Source of the DNA: Aureispira sp. CCB-E
GTDB lineage: Bacteria > Bacteroidota > Bacteroidia > Chitinophagales > Saprospiraceae
Length of the DNA stretch: 64,000 nucleotides
NCBI RefSeq assembly: GCF_031326345.1
Contig: NZ_CP133671.1
Span: 5,146,001-5,210,000, forward strand
Direction: 5' to 3'
The translations under genes and the position numbers were made by a program. Position 1 is the first letter of the stretch. Every line of letters starts with the position of its first letter. The notes beneath the pieces are model-generated. The model was given only the letters and a program-made list of their open reading frames with translations, did no database searches and was not told the origin of the DNA. Positions 6,978-15,501 of the stretch are shown here, one piece after another.

Positions 6978-9188
6978 ATGCCCATAAAATTCCCATTCTA
7001 TAAACAGCTAGACGCAATGGATTGTGGTCCAACCTGCCTTAAAATGATTGCACAATGGCATAGCAAATCTATTCCATTGCAGTATCTACGAGAGCAAAGT
7101 TATATTACACGAGAAGGGGTTTCTATGTTGGGTATTACAGAAGCAGCAGAGAATATAGGTTTCAGAACTATTGCCGTTCAGCTCAACTATGCAAAAGAGG
7201 GTGATGTACCTGGACTGATGCAATTTCCTCTCCCTTGCATTGCCTACTGGCAACAAAAACACTTTGTTGTTGTCTACAAAATTTCCAAAAAATACGTATG
7301 GGTTTCTGATCCCGCAGAAGGGAGACTCAAATTAAAACGATCTTTTTTTGAAAAAGGATGGTGTAATAGAGGAAAAAAAGGCATTGTACTAGGACTCGAA
7401 ACAACTCCTGCTTTCTATGAAGAAAATGTGGTAGAGCAAGACAGCTCCAAATGGAGGTATCTAATAGGATATATAAAGCCCTATAAGCGACTCATTTTGC
7501 AATTTATATTGGGTATGATGGCAGGATTAGTCTTTCAACTCATTTTTCCTTTTCTCACCCAATCTTTGATAGATGTTGGTGTCAACAATCAAAATATAAG
7601 CTTTGTCTGGTTGGTACTCATTGCGCAATTGGTTCTGTCAATCAGTCAAGTATTTGTTCGTTTTATTCAGTCTTGGATTGTGCTTAACATTGGTCGTAGA
7701 GTAAACGTCAATTTGATTGCTGATTTTTTGGCCAAAATGATGCGGCTGCCATTAGGCTTTTTTGATGCAAAAAATGTCGGGGATTTGTACCAAAGAATCA
7801 GCGATAACCATCGAGTAGAATCTTTCTTAACAGGCTCTATTCTCAATATGTTATTTTCTATTGTTACCGTTGTCGTTTTTTCGGCTATCTTATTGATGTA
7901 CAACACGCTTATTTTTGCCGTTTTTTTCTTCTTCTCTATCCTCTATTTATTATGGGTGTGGGGATTTTTGAAATGGCGAAAAGAGTTGGATTATATGACC
8001 TTTCAGCAAGCATCCGAAAACCAACAGGCTTTGTATGAAATCATCAACGGGGTTCAAGAAATAAAGCTGCAAGGAAGTGAACGCAAACGACGTTGGAAAT
8101 GGGTCGAAATTCAAGCCAAGCTCTTTAGTGTCCAAACTAAATCCTTAGCATTACGCCAGTACCAAGAATTTGGAGTTTTACTTTTTTCAAGACTCAAAGA
8201 TATTCTCATATCCTTTATAGCAGCTACAGCGGTTATTAATGGGGAAATGACCTTGGGAATGATGGTTGCGGTACAGTATATTGTGGGGCAACTAAGTGCC
8301 CCCTTTCAGCAATTCATAGGCTTTGTCTACGCTGCACAAGATGCCAAAATCAGCTTGGAGCGAATGAGCGAAATTACGTCTGAGAAAGACGAGAATACGC
8401 AAGACGTCATTCAAACACAACAACTCCCCAATAGCATTGAGTTGGAACTTCAAGATGTATCTTTTTCCTACAATCCCATTTCATCCGCTGTCTTACAGCA
8501 TGTTAATTTAAGAATTCCCCCAGGAAAAACAACCGCCATTGTTGGCGCAAGTGGAAGTGAAAAAACAACCTTATTAAAATTACTCCTTGGATTTTACGAG
8601 CCACAAAAAGGAAAAATACTGGTTGGAAAAACACCGTTATCATCCGTTGATAAACGCTACTGGAGAAGCTTGTGTGGAACCGTTATGCAAGATGGGTATA
8701 TTTTTTCTGATACGATTGCTCATAATATTGCAGAGAGCGACACTTTGATTGATTATCAAAAGCTCGATCACGCTATAGAAGTAGCGAACATTAGTGATCT
8801 GATAGACGATCTTCCTTTAGGATATAATACCATGATTGGCTCAAAAGGGAGTGGTATATCGCAGGGACAAAAGCAGCGTATTTTGATTGCAAGAGCAGTT
8901 TACAAAAATCCTGACGTACTCTTTCTAGATGAAGCAACCAATTCGCTCGATGCTACCAATGAACGCAAAATTGTAGAGAATCTTGATAGGTTTCTTGAAT
9001 CAAAAACGGTTATTGTAGTCGCACATCGGCTGAGTACGGTTATGAATGCGGACCAAATTGTGGTTTTAGATAACGGACAGATCGTAGAACAAGGTACTCA
9101 TAAATCATTGCTCCAAGAACAAGGGAAATATTATAGGTTAGTTCAAAATCAACTCGATGTAGAACAAGTTGGAACAAACAAAGAATAA
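6978..9188 (+). CDS. Peptidase C39 / ABC exporter for the modified peptide
   Basis: 736 aa in the usual order: C39 protease (1-130; QLDAMDCGPTC with catalytic Cys16 and Gln10, His in QQKHFVVVYK, Asp in WVSDPAEG), exporter membrane domain (about 165-450, several hydrophobic helices), ATPase domain (about 490-730). It should cut the precursor after Gly-Gly and export the core. ATPase motifs: signature SQGQKQR, Walker B DVLFLDEATNSLD and switch His in VVAHRLS are intact. In Walker A (GASGSEKTT) the invariant Gly before Lys is Glu528, GAA instead of GGA, a single-base change expected to cripple nucleotide binding. This may be a true inactivating mutation or a sequencing error. It starts 13 bases after the SPASM gene and ends 2 bases before the HlyD gene. 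Confidence 0.93.
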   Translation: MPIKFPFYKQLDAMDCGPTCLKMIAQWHSKSIPLQYLREQSYITREGVSMLGITEAAENIGFRTIAVQLNYAKEGDVPGLMQFPLPCIAYWQQKHFVVVYKISKKYVWVSDPAEGRLKLKRSFFEKGWCNRGKKGIVLGLETTPAFYEENVVEQDSSKWRYLIGYIKPYKRLILQFILGMMAGLVFQLIFPFLTQSLIDVGVNNQNISFVWLVLIAQLVLSISQVFVRFIQSWIVLNIGRRVNVNLIADFLAKMMRLPLGFFDAKNVGDLYQRISDNHRVESFLTGSILNMLFSIVTVVVFSAILLMYNTLIFAVFFFFSILYLLWVWGFLKWRKELDYMTFQQASENQQALYEIINGVQEIKLQGSERKRRWKWVEIQAKLFSVQTKSLALRQYQEFGVLLFSRLKDILISFIAATAVINGEMTLGMMVAVQYIVGQLSAPFQQFIGFVYAAQDAKISLERMSEITSEKDENTQDVIQTQQLPNSIELELQDVSFSYNPISSAVLQHVNLRIPPGKTTAIVGASGSEKTTLLKLLLGFYEPQKGKILVGKTPLSSVDKRYWRSLCGTVMQDGYIFSDTIAHNIAESDTLIDYQKLDHAIEVANISDLIDDLPLGYNTMIGSKGSGISQGQKQRILIARAVYKNPDVLFLDEATNSLDATNERKIVENLDRFLESKTVIVVAHRLSTVMNADQIVVLDNGQIVEQGTHKSLLQEQGKYYRLVQNQLDVEQVGTNKE

Positions 9189-9190
9189 AT

Positions 9191-10462
9191 ATGCCAGAAA
9201 ACACTCCATCATCTGAATTTACATTAGTAGAACAAGCCATGGGAAATCCCCCAGGATGGCTTACCTATTGGGGCATTACTGTAATTTTTATTTTTCTAGG
9301 CGTTACTTTAGGGATTACAGCGATAATCCGTTATCCAGATGTACTCCAAGCAGAAGCAATAACCTATATAGACCGCCCACCTATTGATGTATTTCCACAA
9401 AAAAATGGAATCATACAGACCTTATTCGTAGGTAATAATGACACAGCTGAGTATGACAGTCCTCTTCTTGTTTTAGAATCTACGACTGATTGGAAAGCTG
9501 TCTTGGCATTAGACAGTCTCTTACAGCAAAAAACACGCTCTATTGTCAATGAAGATTTACGTTCTAAGGAATTAGGTGAACTTAATACCTTGTACCAAGA
9601 ATTGGCTCTTTTAGACACACAAATAAAGGATGCCAAGAGAAGTGACATAACAACGAAGCAAGTTACAGGTATTCGCAATGAGATCAAGCAAAATAAGGTT
9701 CTTAATGCTTCCTTATTAAAACAAAAAGAAGTCTTTGAAAAAGAATTAAGCAATGTCAAAAAAGACTTGGAACGCTCTAAACAATTACTCCAAGATGGAG
9801 TTATGAGCCAACAGGAATTTGAGAAAAAAGAGAATACGTATTTGCAGAGTGAACGAGAACTTCATCGAATGGAATCATCTATTATTTCTAACAGGATAAA
9901 GGTGCAGCAGCTTGAACTTCAAATTCCAGAATCGGACAAGCAAAGACACGATCTTTTCTTTCGCTTAGAAACGGAATTTGCAAAAAAGAAAGAAGCTCTA
10001 AAAACAGCAATCGAACAATGGAAAACGCAATATATCCTTCATGCTCCATCATCAGGAACCGTTGTTCTTAGTAGCAACTTTCAAGAAGGAAGTTCAATCA
10101 AAACGACTGAATCAGTTGTAACCATAATGCCCCTTATCTCGCAAAAAAAGTCATTCCTCAAAGCCAAAATGAATGCCAATGGTATTGGGAAGATAGCCAT
10201 TGGGCAAAAGGCAACAGTTTATTTTAGTAACTATCCTTCGGCAGAATATGGAACATTGTCTGCAACGGTTTCTAAGATTGCTCCAATTCCTACTGAAAAC
10301 CAGTATGAGATTCTTTTAGATCTTCCGCAAGATTGGGTGACCAATTATGGCATTGTAATTCCTAAGCAGCAAAAAATGAGTGTGACAGTTGCTGTACAAA
10401 CGAAGGAATATACTTTATTGGAGCGTGTTTTTGCTGGATTGTTGGAGGTAATTGAAAGATGA
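9191..10462 (+). CDS. HlyD-family periplasmic adaptor of the peptide exporter
   Basis: 423 aa. A single N-terminal membrane helix (about 27-48, YWGITVIFIFLGVTLGITAII) anchors it in the inner membrane. A barrel-sandwich half follows (PPIDVFPQKNGIIQTLFV), then a long coiled coil (about 110-270, rich in Lys, Glu, Gln, Leu), then the second half (ILHAPSSGTVVLSSNFQEGSSI) and a beta-barrel (KAKMNANGIGKIAIGQKATVYF). These adaptors bridge the ABC exporter to an outer-membrane channel; the channel protein (TolC type) is not in this window. It is the last gene of the operon, followed 52 bases later by a hairpin at 10514. Confidence 0.92.
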   Translation: MPENTPSSEFTLVEQAMGNPPGWLTYWGITVIFIFLGVTLGITAIIRYPDVLQAEAITYIDRPPIDVFPQKNGIIQTLFVGNNDTAEYDSPLLVLESTTDWKAVLALDSLLQQKTRSIVNEDLRSKELGELNTLYQELALLDTQIKDAKRSDITTKQVTGIRNEIKQNKVLNASLLKQKEVFEKELSNVKKDLERSKQLLQDGVMSQQEFEKKENTYLQSERELHRMESSIISNRIKVQQLELQIPESDKQRHDLFFRLETEFAKKKEALKTAIEQWKTQYILHAPSSGTVVLSSNFQEGSSIKTTESVVTIMPLISQKKSFLKAKMNANGIGKIAIGQKATVYFSNYPSAEYGTLSATVSKIAPIPTENQYEILLDLPQDWVTNYGIVIPKQQKMSVTVAVQTKEYTLLERVFAGLLEVIER

Positions 10463-10513
10463 TACTTAATTGTGCCAATCAGAACCTAGCATGACAAATA
10501 TAAAGTAACCATT

Positions 10514-10555
10514 TTTTGACTTTACCCCCTTCTTTTTTGAGGGGCAAAATCAAAA
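10514..10555. terminator. Hairpin after the peptide operon
   Basis: Arms TTTTGACTTTACCCC and GGGGCAAAATCAAAA match at 13 of 15 positions around a 12-base loop. It lies between the convergent HlyD gene and a transposase fragment and could terminate both. It may instead be an IS end. Confidence 0.5.
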
Positions 10556-10557
10556 AA

Positions 10558-10750
10558 TTAAGTCAGTTTTTTTCTTAGTACATCTAATAGTGTTTGACCA
10601 TTCAAAGATCCATAGGGTCTGTGGCAGTTGTAAAAAATCTCCCACTCTTTAAACATTTTCCTAATGCCAATATCACCTACGTAATCAATTAGTTGATAGA
10701 ATTCCGTCTTATCAGTAAGATTAGATCGTTCAACTTTTCCGTTGAGATGT
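10558..10750 (-). pseudogene. C-terminal fragment of an integrase-core transposase
   Basis: The minus strand reads HLNGKVERSNLTDKTEFY, then KMFKEWEIFYNCHRPYGSLN, then GQTLLDVLRKKLT and a stop. This is the end of an rve-type (IS3/IS481-like) transposase, including the catalytic Glu region (GKVERSN) and the RPYGSL signature. Everything before the His is missing, so this is a dead remnant next to the repeat junction at 10997. Confidence 0.8.
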
Positions 10751-10866
10751 CTGAAAAGTAAAAATCAGGCAGCCTCGTTTATTTTTGCACAAAAAGCAAG
10801 ATGCATTATTGTAATTTAGATATGTAGTTGGATTTTAGCTGAAAAAAGCTTATTTCTTCTTTATGA

Positions 10867-10990
10867 AGCCGTTTTTACTCTATTATCTCCCTTTTTAGCT
10901 TCATTTTGCCCTAAAACCGACTCAATTGAGCAGACTCCGTCCACTGGAGCTACAAGTTTACTCCCCATTCGGGCTATATTCATACTTAAT
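10867..10990 (-). pseudogene. Possible short gene remnant
   Basis: The minus strand has about 43 open codons with protein-like composition, including MNIARMGSKLVAPVDG and SIESVLGQNEAKKGDNRV, ending at a stop. It has no start context and no family I can name. It sits between the transposase fragment and the duplicated TPR-gene fragment. The rest of 10463-11232 holds only these remnants. Confidence 0.25.
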
Positions 10991-10996
10991 GCTAAA

Positions 10997-11136
10997 CATG
11001 AATTGAGGAACTTCCCTCAAAAAGTAATAAAATTGCGATAAAAAAAAATTGCCACTTCCCCATATTCAGCTATATTGATAATTAGTAGTTTCTCTCTTCT
11101 TAAGAAACTGATTAAATTTTATATTTACAAATAAAT
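10997..11136. repeat. 140-bp direct repeat, copy B (decapitated TPR-gene start)
   Basis: Same as 922-1061. Bases 10997-11063 (minus strand) encode the signal peptide start of the TPR-like gene, then homology stops abruptly, so this copy cannot encode a protein. Homology also stops abruptly at 11136. Confidence 0.9.
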
Positions 11137-11232
11137 ATTATCACTAAATACCTAACAATCAGTTACAAAATGCCTTATTTTAAAATTCCATACAACAAAT
11201 GGTTAAACTTGAGAGTGAGCACACACGTTTCT

Positions 11233-11691
11233 CTATTCTATATAGTTTTTGGCAAGCTGTTCAATAAATGGGAGTAATTTAGGATGAATTTTCTCTTTTA
11301 CTTCATCAAATATAAACCATCTAGCTTCTGCAATTTCAGGAAAGCGCTTTCTTACTCCTGAGCCTTTGGGGTATTCCATTTCAAATAATGAACTAGAGAT
11401 TAATTGTGGATTCACATCTCTTTCACAATAAAATGCACAAACTAACTTTCCTTTTCTGAGTTTTATTTTTCCCAATGGGTAAATATCTTGATTTATAACA
11501 ATTCCCGTTTCCTCCTTAAATTCTCGTTTCGCAGCTTCTTCTTCAGACTCATTTTCATTTTTTTCTCCTTTAGGGAAGGTCCAAATGTTATTTTGATGCT
11601 CCTTATAGAATGGTCCACCTGGGCGAACCAGAAAGAATTCAACTTTATGGTTCTTTTTTCGATAAAGTATAATACCTGAGCTTAATTTCAT
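11233..11691 (-). CDS. NUDIX hydrolase
   Basis: 152 aa. The NUDIX box GX5EX7REUXEEXGU is complete: GEKNENESEEEAAKREFKEETGI at about residues 41-63, with the metal-binding REFKEE core. The start MKLSSGIILYRKK and WTFPKGE are typical of the ADP-ribose/diadenosine-polyphosphate-like NUDIX group that hydrolyses nucleoside diphosphates linked to another moiety; substrate cannot be told from sequence. It ends with ARWFIFDEVKEKIHPKLLPFIEQL, also usual. Stands 13 bases downstream of the secreted protein gene at 11705, so the two may be cotranscribed. Confidence 0.9.
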   Translation of the reverse strand: MKLSSGIILYRKKNHKVEFFLVRPGGPFYKEHQNNIWTFPKGEKNENESEEEAAKREFKEETGIVINQDIYPLGKIKLRKGKLVCAFYCERDVNPQLISSSLFEMEYPKGSGVRKRFPEIAEARWFIFDEVKEKIHPKLLPFIEQLAKNYIE

Positions 11692-11704
11692 TTAATCTAA
11701 ATAG

Positions 11705-12208
11705 TTAATCGATCAATATGGGGGCTGTTTGTCTCATAATATTTAATCTATTATCAAGTTCTGGAAATGTGTTTTTAAGTTGCTCAAATGAGTTCTTTGA
11801 AACTCCTATAAAGTACCAAGTTTTGCCTTTATCATAAGAAATCCCAACTAATGAACTAATTGTATACATCTTTTGAAGATCAACTTTAATCGTTTGTTTC
11901 TGTTCAAGGACACATTGGTAATTATACTCATTAACCAATAAAGTTTTAGGAAATGAAAGTTTTGTTTCTATAATCTCCAATGGTAAATCTTTAGTCATCT
12001 CGTATTTAAAGTTTTCCCTAGAACCGTATAACTCTATGATTTTAGGATGTATAAAATCCATAAAAGTATCAATATCTTTTGCTTGAAAAGCATCAATCAT
12101 AGTTTGACTATCTTCTAATACTTTCTTTAGAACAAAAACCGTATCTACTTGACAATTAGATACTTTACTAACAAAAAACACAAGGATAAATAGTAGATAT
12201 TTAGGCAT
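11705..12208 (-). CDS. Secreted protein of unknown function, NTF2-like
   Basis: 167 aa with a signal peptide (MPKYLLFILVFFVSKVSNC, likely cut near Gln20). The segment DAFQAKDIDTFMDFIHPKII followed by LYGSRENFKYEMTK resembles the first helix and turn of small NTF2/SnoaL-like domains. Later strands end with GKTWYFIGVSKNSFEQL. No catalytic residues are evident. It precedes the NUDIX gene by 13 bases. Function unknown; the fold assignment is tentative. Confidence 0.7.
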   Translation of the reverse strand: MPKYLLFILVFFVSKVSNCQVDTVFVLKKVLEDSQTMIDAFQAKDIDTFMDFIHPKIIELYGSRENFKYEMTKDLPLEIIETKLSFPKTLLVNEYNYQCVLEQKQTIKVDLQKMYTISSLVGISYDKGKTWYFIGVSKNSFEQLKNTFPELDNRLNIMRQTAPILID

Positions 12209-12328
12209 TATTCAAAGTTTAAATCTTTATTCATCTTCAGATAACATTTGCACAAAATTTTTATATTTTTCCGTAGCAAAATAATTAGTTTGCTTGGTCT
12301 CTTTTTCGTATTTCTATGCTTTTCTTGT

Positions 12329-12721
12329 TTATAATTTAGCATCAATAGAAAAGCCATATTTTATTAGATCTTCAAAACCTAAATCGAAACTTTGATCATG
12401 ATTAAGATGTTTAGCAACAAGCTTTAGACTGTTAATTTCATTTTCAAGCTCCATTATCCTTTTGCACATTTGGTTTATTTCTTCTACTTCTTCAACTGAA
12501 ATATGTTCTTTACCAAATAGCCTACTAGGAGATCCATGCCTATGCCCATAGTTGTATTGAGTATTTCGTAAAATATATGATCTAATTTTTTCAGGTTGCT
12601 GCAAGAATTTTTCAAGTTCTATATTTCTTGCGTCAAGTCTTTCTTGAAGAGAAGTTAGTCTAGACGATATCGCTTTTTTAATATCCATTCCAGATTTTTT
12701 AAAGATAAGTTCTCTAGCCAT
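12329..12721 (-). CDS. Hypothetical coiled-coil protein
   Basis: 130 aa, cytosolic by composition. Residues about 14-45 and 85-110 are helical with heptad-like Leu/Ile spacing (LTSLQERLDARNIELEKFL and QMCKRIMELENEINSLKLVA), suggesting a coiled coil. I recognise no family. It follows the gene at 12746 by 24 bases, so the two probably form an operon. Confidence 0.65.
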   Translation of the reverse strand: MARELIFKKSGMDIKKAISSRLTSLQERLDARNIELEKFLQQPEKIRSYILRNTQYNYGHRHGSPSRLFGKEHISVEEVEEINQMCKRIMELENEINSLKLVAKHLNHDQSFDLGFEDLIKYGFSIDAKL

Positions 12722-12745
12722 TTTTTTTGTTTTAATTACATGAAT

Positions 12746-13339
12746 TTATTGATCAAATTTAAATTTTCTAATTATTCTTTTCTCCCAACCTCTCGTAGTA
12801 TCAGGTTTAGAATTTTCTAATTCATTTTCAATACTCCAGAGTATTTCTTTGGTATGTTTTAAATTAAGCATTTCTCCCCAAGCAATAATTTCTTCATTTG
12901 GTATTTCACATTCCCACCAAAACAAAATATCAAGAATAAAAATTCCTTCCCACGCATATCTTAGTGCATCGTTTCTCCAATCTTTATTAGGAGCTTCTAT
13001 ATCATAGGTAAAGAATCCTTTTCTAATTTTATCATAAGCATAAATTTGGTAAAAGTTCATGTCACATAAAATCGGTATAAAGATATTCATGTGACAAGCC
13101 TCTTGATTTTTTTTATCCATATCATATAGCTCAAATGGAAATCTAAAGTATTTTGACAACGGACTTTCTTTAGCAATGTCTGATTCGATAAATAATTCTA
13201 AAATCATTTTAGGAAGTCTTAACTCTTTTAAAAAGATGAGTGTATCCTTTTTAGTTGTTTTTTTATCTTTTTTAAACCAATCTAGCATGGGAATTTTTGT
13301 TTTTTTTATTGCGAGTATGAGCTGTTGTTTTAATCCCAC
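12746..13339 (-). CDS. Hypothetical cytosolic protein
   Basis: 197 aa, no signal peptide or membrane helix. It has aromatic-rich stretches such as KYFRFPFELYDMDKKNQ, YQIYAYDKIRKGFFTYDIE and WEGIFILDILFWWECE. The overall look (small, acidic, aromatic, no active site) is like immunity or SMI1-type proteins, but I cannot assign a family. Probably cotranscribed with 12329. Confidence 0.65.
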   Translation of the reverse strand: MGLKQQLILAIKKTKIPMLDWFKKDKKTTKKDTLIFLKELRLPKMILELFIESDIAKESPLSKYFRFPFELYDMDKKNQEACHMNIFIPILCDMNFYQIYAYDKIRKGFFTYDIEAPNKDWRNDALRYAWEGIFILDILFWWECEIPNEEIIAWGEMLNLKHTKEILWSIENELENSKPDTTRGWEKRIIRKFKFDQ

Positions 13340-13540
13340 TTCAAGCTATACCTTTAAATCCACAAAATATGAAAGGCTCAAAATCAAATCAGGCAAGCCA
13401 AAATACAAATTAAGTATTCTGATTTATCAGAGGAATTAAAACACTTAAAAAATTGGATAATAGTAGAGAGTCTGTTTAAAGTAAATAAAATCTGAGTATA
13501 AGATGAAGATATAAATCTTAATCGCTGTAGTCTTTTATTT

Positions 13541-14308
13541 TTATTGAGGTAAAGTGAATTTTATTGGTAAAACATAATAGCACCTTATTCTCACTCCTTT
13601 ATCTTTTCCAGGGCTCCAAAGGGGCATTTTATCAATTATCTTTAAAACAGCTAGGTTGCAATTTTCATCTAATCCTTTTATGATTTCAGGATTTGAACAT
13701 TTTCCATCTTTTTCCACAACAAATCGGACATAAACAACCCCTTCTACTTTATTGTTTATACTTTCCTGCGGATATAATAAGTTTTCACGGATAAACTGTA
13801 ACATTTTTTCTTCTCCTCCAATAAAATTAGGTTTTATACCAACCTCTTCATATGAAAATATTTTTACAGGAGATTTGTTTACAACTTTTTCCTCTTTTTG
13901 AAGTTCACTTGGAGCGATATATTTATAAAGGTAAAGAGCTTCATGCCCATTTATCATACTCTTGCTATTTAGTTCTAAAGAGCCATTTGCCTTAATTTTC
14001 CCTGAATATTTTACTTTGCCATATTTATTTTTTGAGTAAAAGGAAATATATTCATTTTTGATTTTATACTTACCCTTAGAAACATGCTCACTTTCTATTA
14101 ATAACCAGTTTTTTACTTTCTGAGGTGTTCCTATAGATGTTGCACTTACAACATCTCTATTTTTATAAAATTTTAAGTATTTTTTCTCCTTCGACAAGCT
14201 TGTTGAATCAACAACTGCCATATATAGACCTTCAAAATATAACCTTTGAGAAAAGGTATTTAAATTAAAGAATAGTATAATGGAAAAAATAAGCATTTTA
14301 TTTTTCAT
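13541..14308 (-). CDS. Secreted protein with TonB C-terminal domain
   Basis: 255 aa. Signal peptide at 1-21 (ending LNTFSQ). The middle part is beta-rich (YISFYSKNKYGKVKYSGK) and probably senses or binds something outside. Residues about 165-255 are a TonB C-terminal domain: IGGEEKMLQFIRENLLYP, GVVYVRFVVEKDGKCS, LDENCNLAVLKIIDKMPLWSPGK and VLPIKFTLPQ. Lacking the usual N-terminal membrane anchor and Pro-rich linker, it is not a classical energy transducer; such single-domain proteins are common in Bacteroidota with unclear roles. Confidence 0.85.
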   Translation of the reverse strand: MKNKMLIFSIILFFNLNTFSQRLYFEGLYMAVVDSTSLSKEKKYLKFYKNRDVVSATSIGTPQKVKNWLLIESEHVSKGKYKIKNEYISFYSKNKYGKVKYSGKIKANGSLELNSKSMINGHEALYLYKYIAPSELQKEEKVVNKSPVKIFSYEEVGIKPNFIGGEEKMLQFIRENLLYPQESINNKVEGVVYVRFVVEKDGKCSNPEIIKGLDENCNLAVLKIIDKMPLWSPGKDKGVRIRCYYVLPIKFTLPQ

Positions 14309-14384
14309 AAGTTCATGGTTTATATTATTTTATCTTTTAAGGTTCAAATTCATTTTAAACTACAGTCATTGGTCACTTTGCCTA

Positions 14385-14530
14385 TCTTAGGGGCTATGTA
14401 TAATGAAGATAAGTAATCTCAAGAGCAAAATTTACAATTTTGCTCATATTTTGTTTTAAACTGCCAGCAAAATTATAGGCTTTTCGGAGTCTTACCCAAT
14501 CTAAGAATTGAGCTTTCACCTCATAGTTAA
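14385..14530. repeat. Degenerate attC-like repeat
   Basis: Contains the text found in the cassette repeats further right (GAAGATAAGTAATCTCAAGAGC) and a perfect palindrome, GAGCAAAATT at 14423-14432 and AATTTTGCTC at 14436-14445. Clear AACG/TTGTTA ends are missing. Probably a decayed array relic. Confidence 0.45.
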
Positions 14531-14564
14531 TATGGTCATATACATAAGAAATTTTCCTTTCTAT

Positions 14565-15281
14565 CTATAACCAAAACTCATCAGCTTTTGCATTGATTTC
14601 TTTAACTCTCTTTTTAATAAACTCTAAGTCCCTTTTAGTCCTGATATAATATTCAGGATAATATAAAAACCACTTGTTTTTAAGTTCTATTATTTGAGGA
14701 ATTTCAAAGAAATAATCTTGTCTATTAAACTTCATTTTGACAGTGACATCCGCCCATTTTCCAACAATAAATCTATTAAAGCCACCATAATTTTTTATTC
14801 GTACTTCCTCTATCGTGATAGTATCAATTGTGGCATTTTTTATTTGGAAGCCTTTATCTCTTTCCATTATTTCTGTAATATATTCCGATCTGATTAAAAA
14901 GTTATTCATTCTCCTTTCAAATCTTGATTCGAGGAGTTTCATAAACTTAGCTTGATCTTTAATGTCAGGTCTATATTCAAAGTTTTGAGAAAAAAGATAT
15001 TTTTGAGCTTCGAGAGGAATGATTGCATTCAGATATTTGGCTGTATCCCTATTTTGTAAAAACTCAACAACTTGTTTTGCAACTTCTTCAGGAGAGTCAA
15101 ACCCTATTGAATCTGCTTTAAAATCATATACATTTTGAACGGCAGGAGCTTTAGACTTAGTTGTAGCCTCGGACAACGTTTTAGCTTCTTTTTTTATGTT
15201 TTCTTTATTCGTACATCCCACAGTTAAGGTTACTAAATTTAGAAAAAAGAATAAAATTATGAGATAGCTAATTTTTGTCAT
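14565..15281 (-). CDS. Lipoprotein of unknown function
   Basis: 238 aa. A type II signal peptide with lipobox LTVGC (Cys23) makes it a lipoprotein. A Lys/Ala/Thr-rich linker follows, then a mixed domain with FDSPEEVAKQVVEFLQNRDTAKYLNAIIPLE, which resembles the opening of NTF2-like secreted domains, and long helices at the end. No active-site motif. It stands alone between a degenerate repeat and a long inverted repeat. Confidence 0.75.
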   Translation of the reverse strand: MTKISYLIILFFFLNLVTLTVGCTNKENIKKEAKTLSEATTKSKAPAVQNVYDFKADSIGFDSPEEVAKQVVEFLQNRDTAKYLNAIIPLEAQKYLFSQNFEYRPDIKDQAKFMKLLESRFERRMNNFLIRSEYITEIMERDKGFQIKNATIDTITIEEVRIKNYGGFNRFIVGKWADVTVKMKFNRQDYFFEIPQIIELKNKWFLYYPEYYIRTKRDLEFIKKRVKEINAKADEFWL

Positions 15282-15358
15282 TAAATGGGTGGATTTTGAT
15301 AATTGATAGTCAATTTAGTTTTATAGCTAATCGGCTATTTTGTTACAGATAACGATTA

Positions 15359-15414
15359 AGTGTATATGCAAAGGCAACTATCACTAATGCTTTTTCGCCT
15401 TTTGCATATACACT
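15359..15414. repeat. Long inverted repeat (hairpin)
   Basis: Arms AGTGTATATGCAAAGGC (15359-15375) and GCCTTTTGCATATACACT (15397-15414) match except for one extra T. It is preceded by ATAACG, like the left core of cassette repeats, but the TTGTTA end is absent. It may be a reduced attC-like site or a terminator between the flanking minus-strand genes. Confidence 0.6.
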
Positions 15415-15501
15415 ATTTTTTACAGTCATTTCTTCCTTACTATTAAAAAGGAACAACCGAACGAATTATTTTATATGTTGAATAATATTTTCCAATAAAA
15501 T

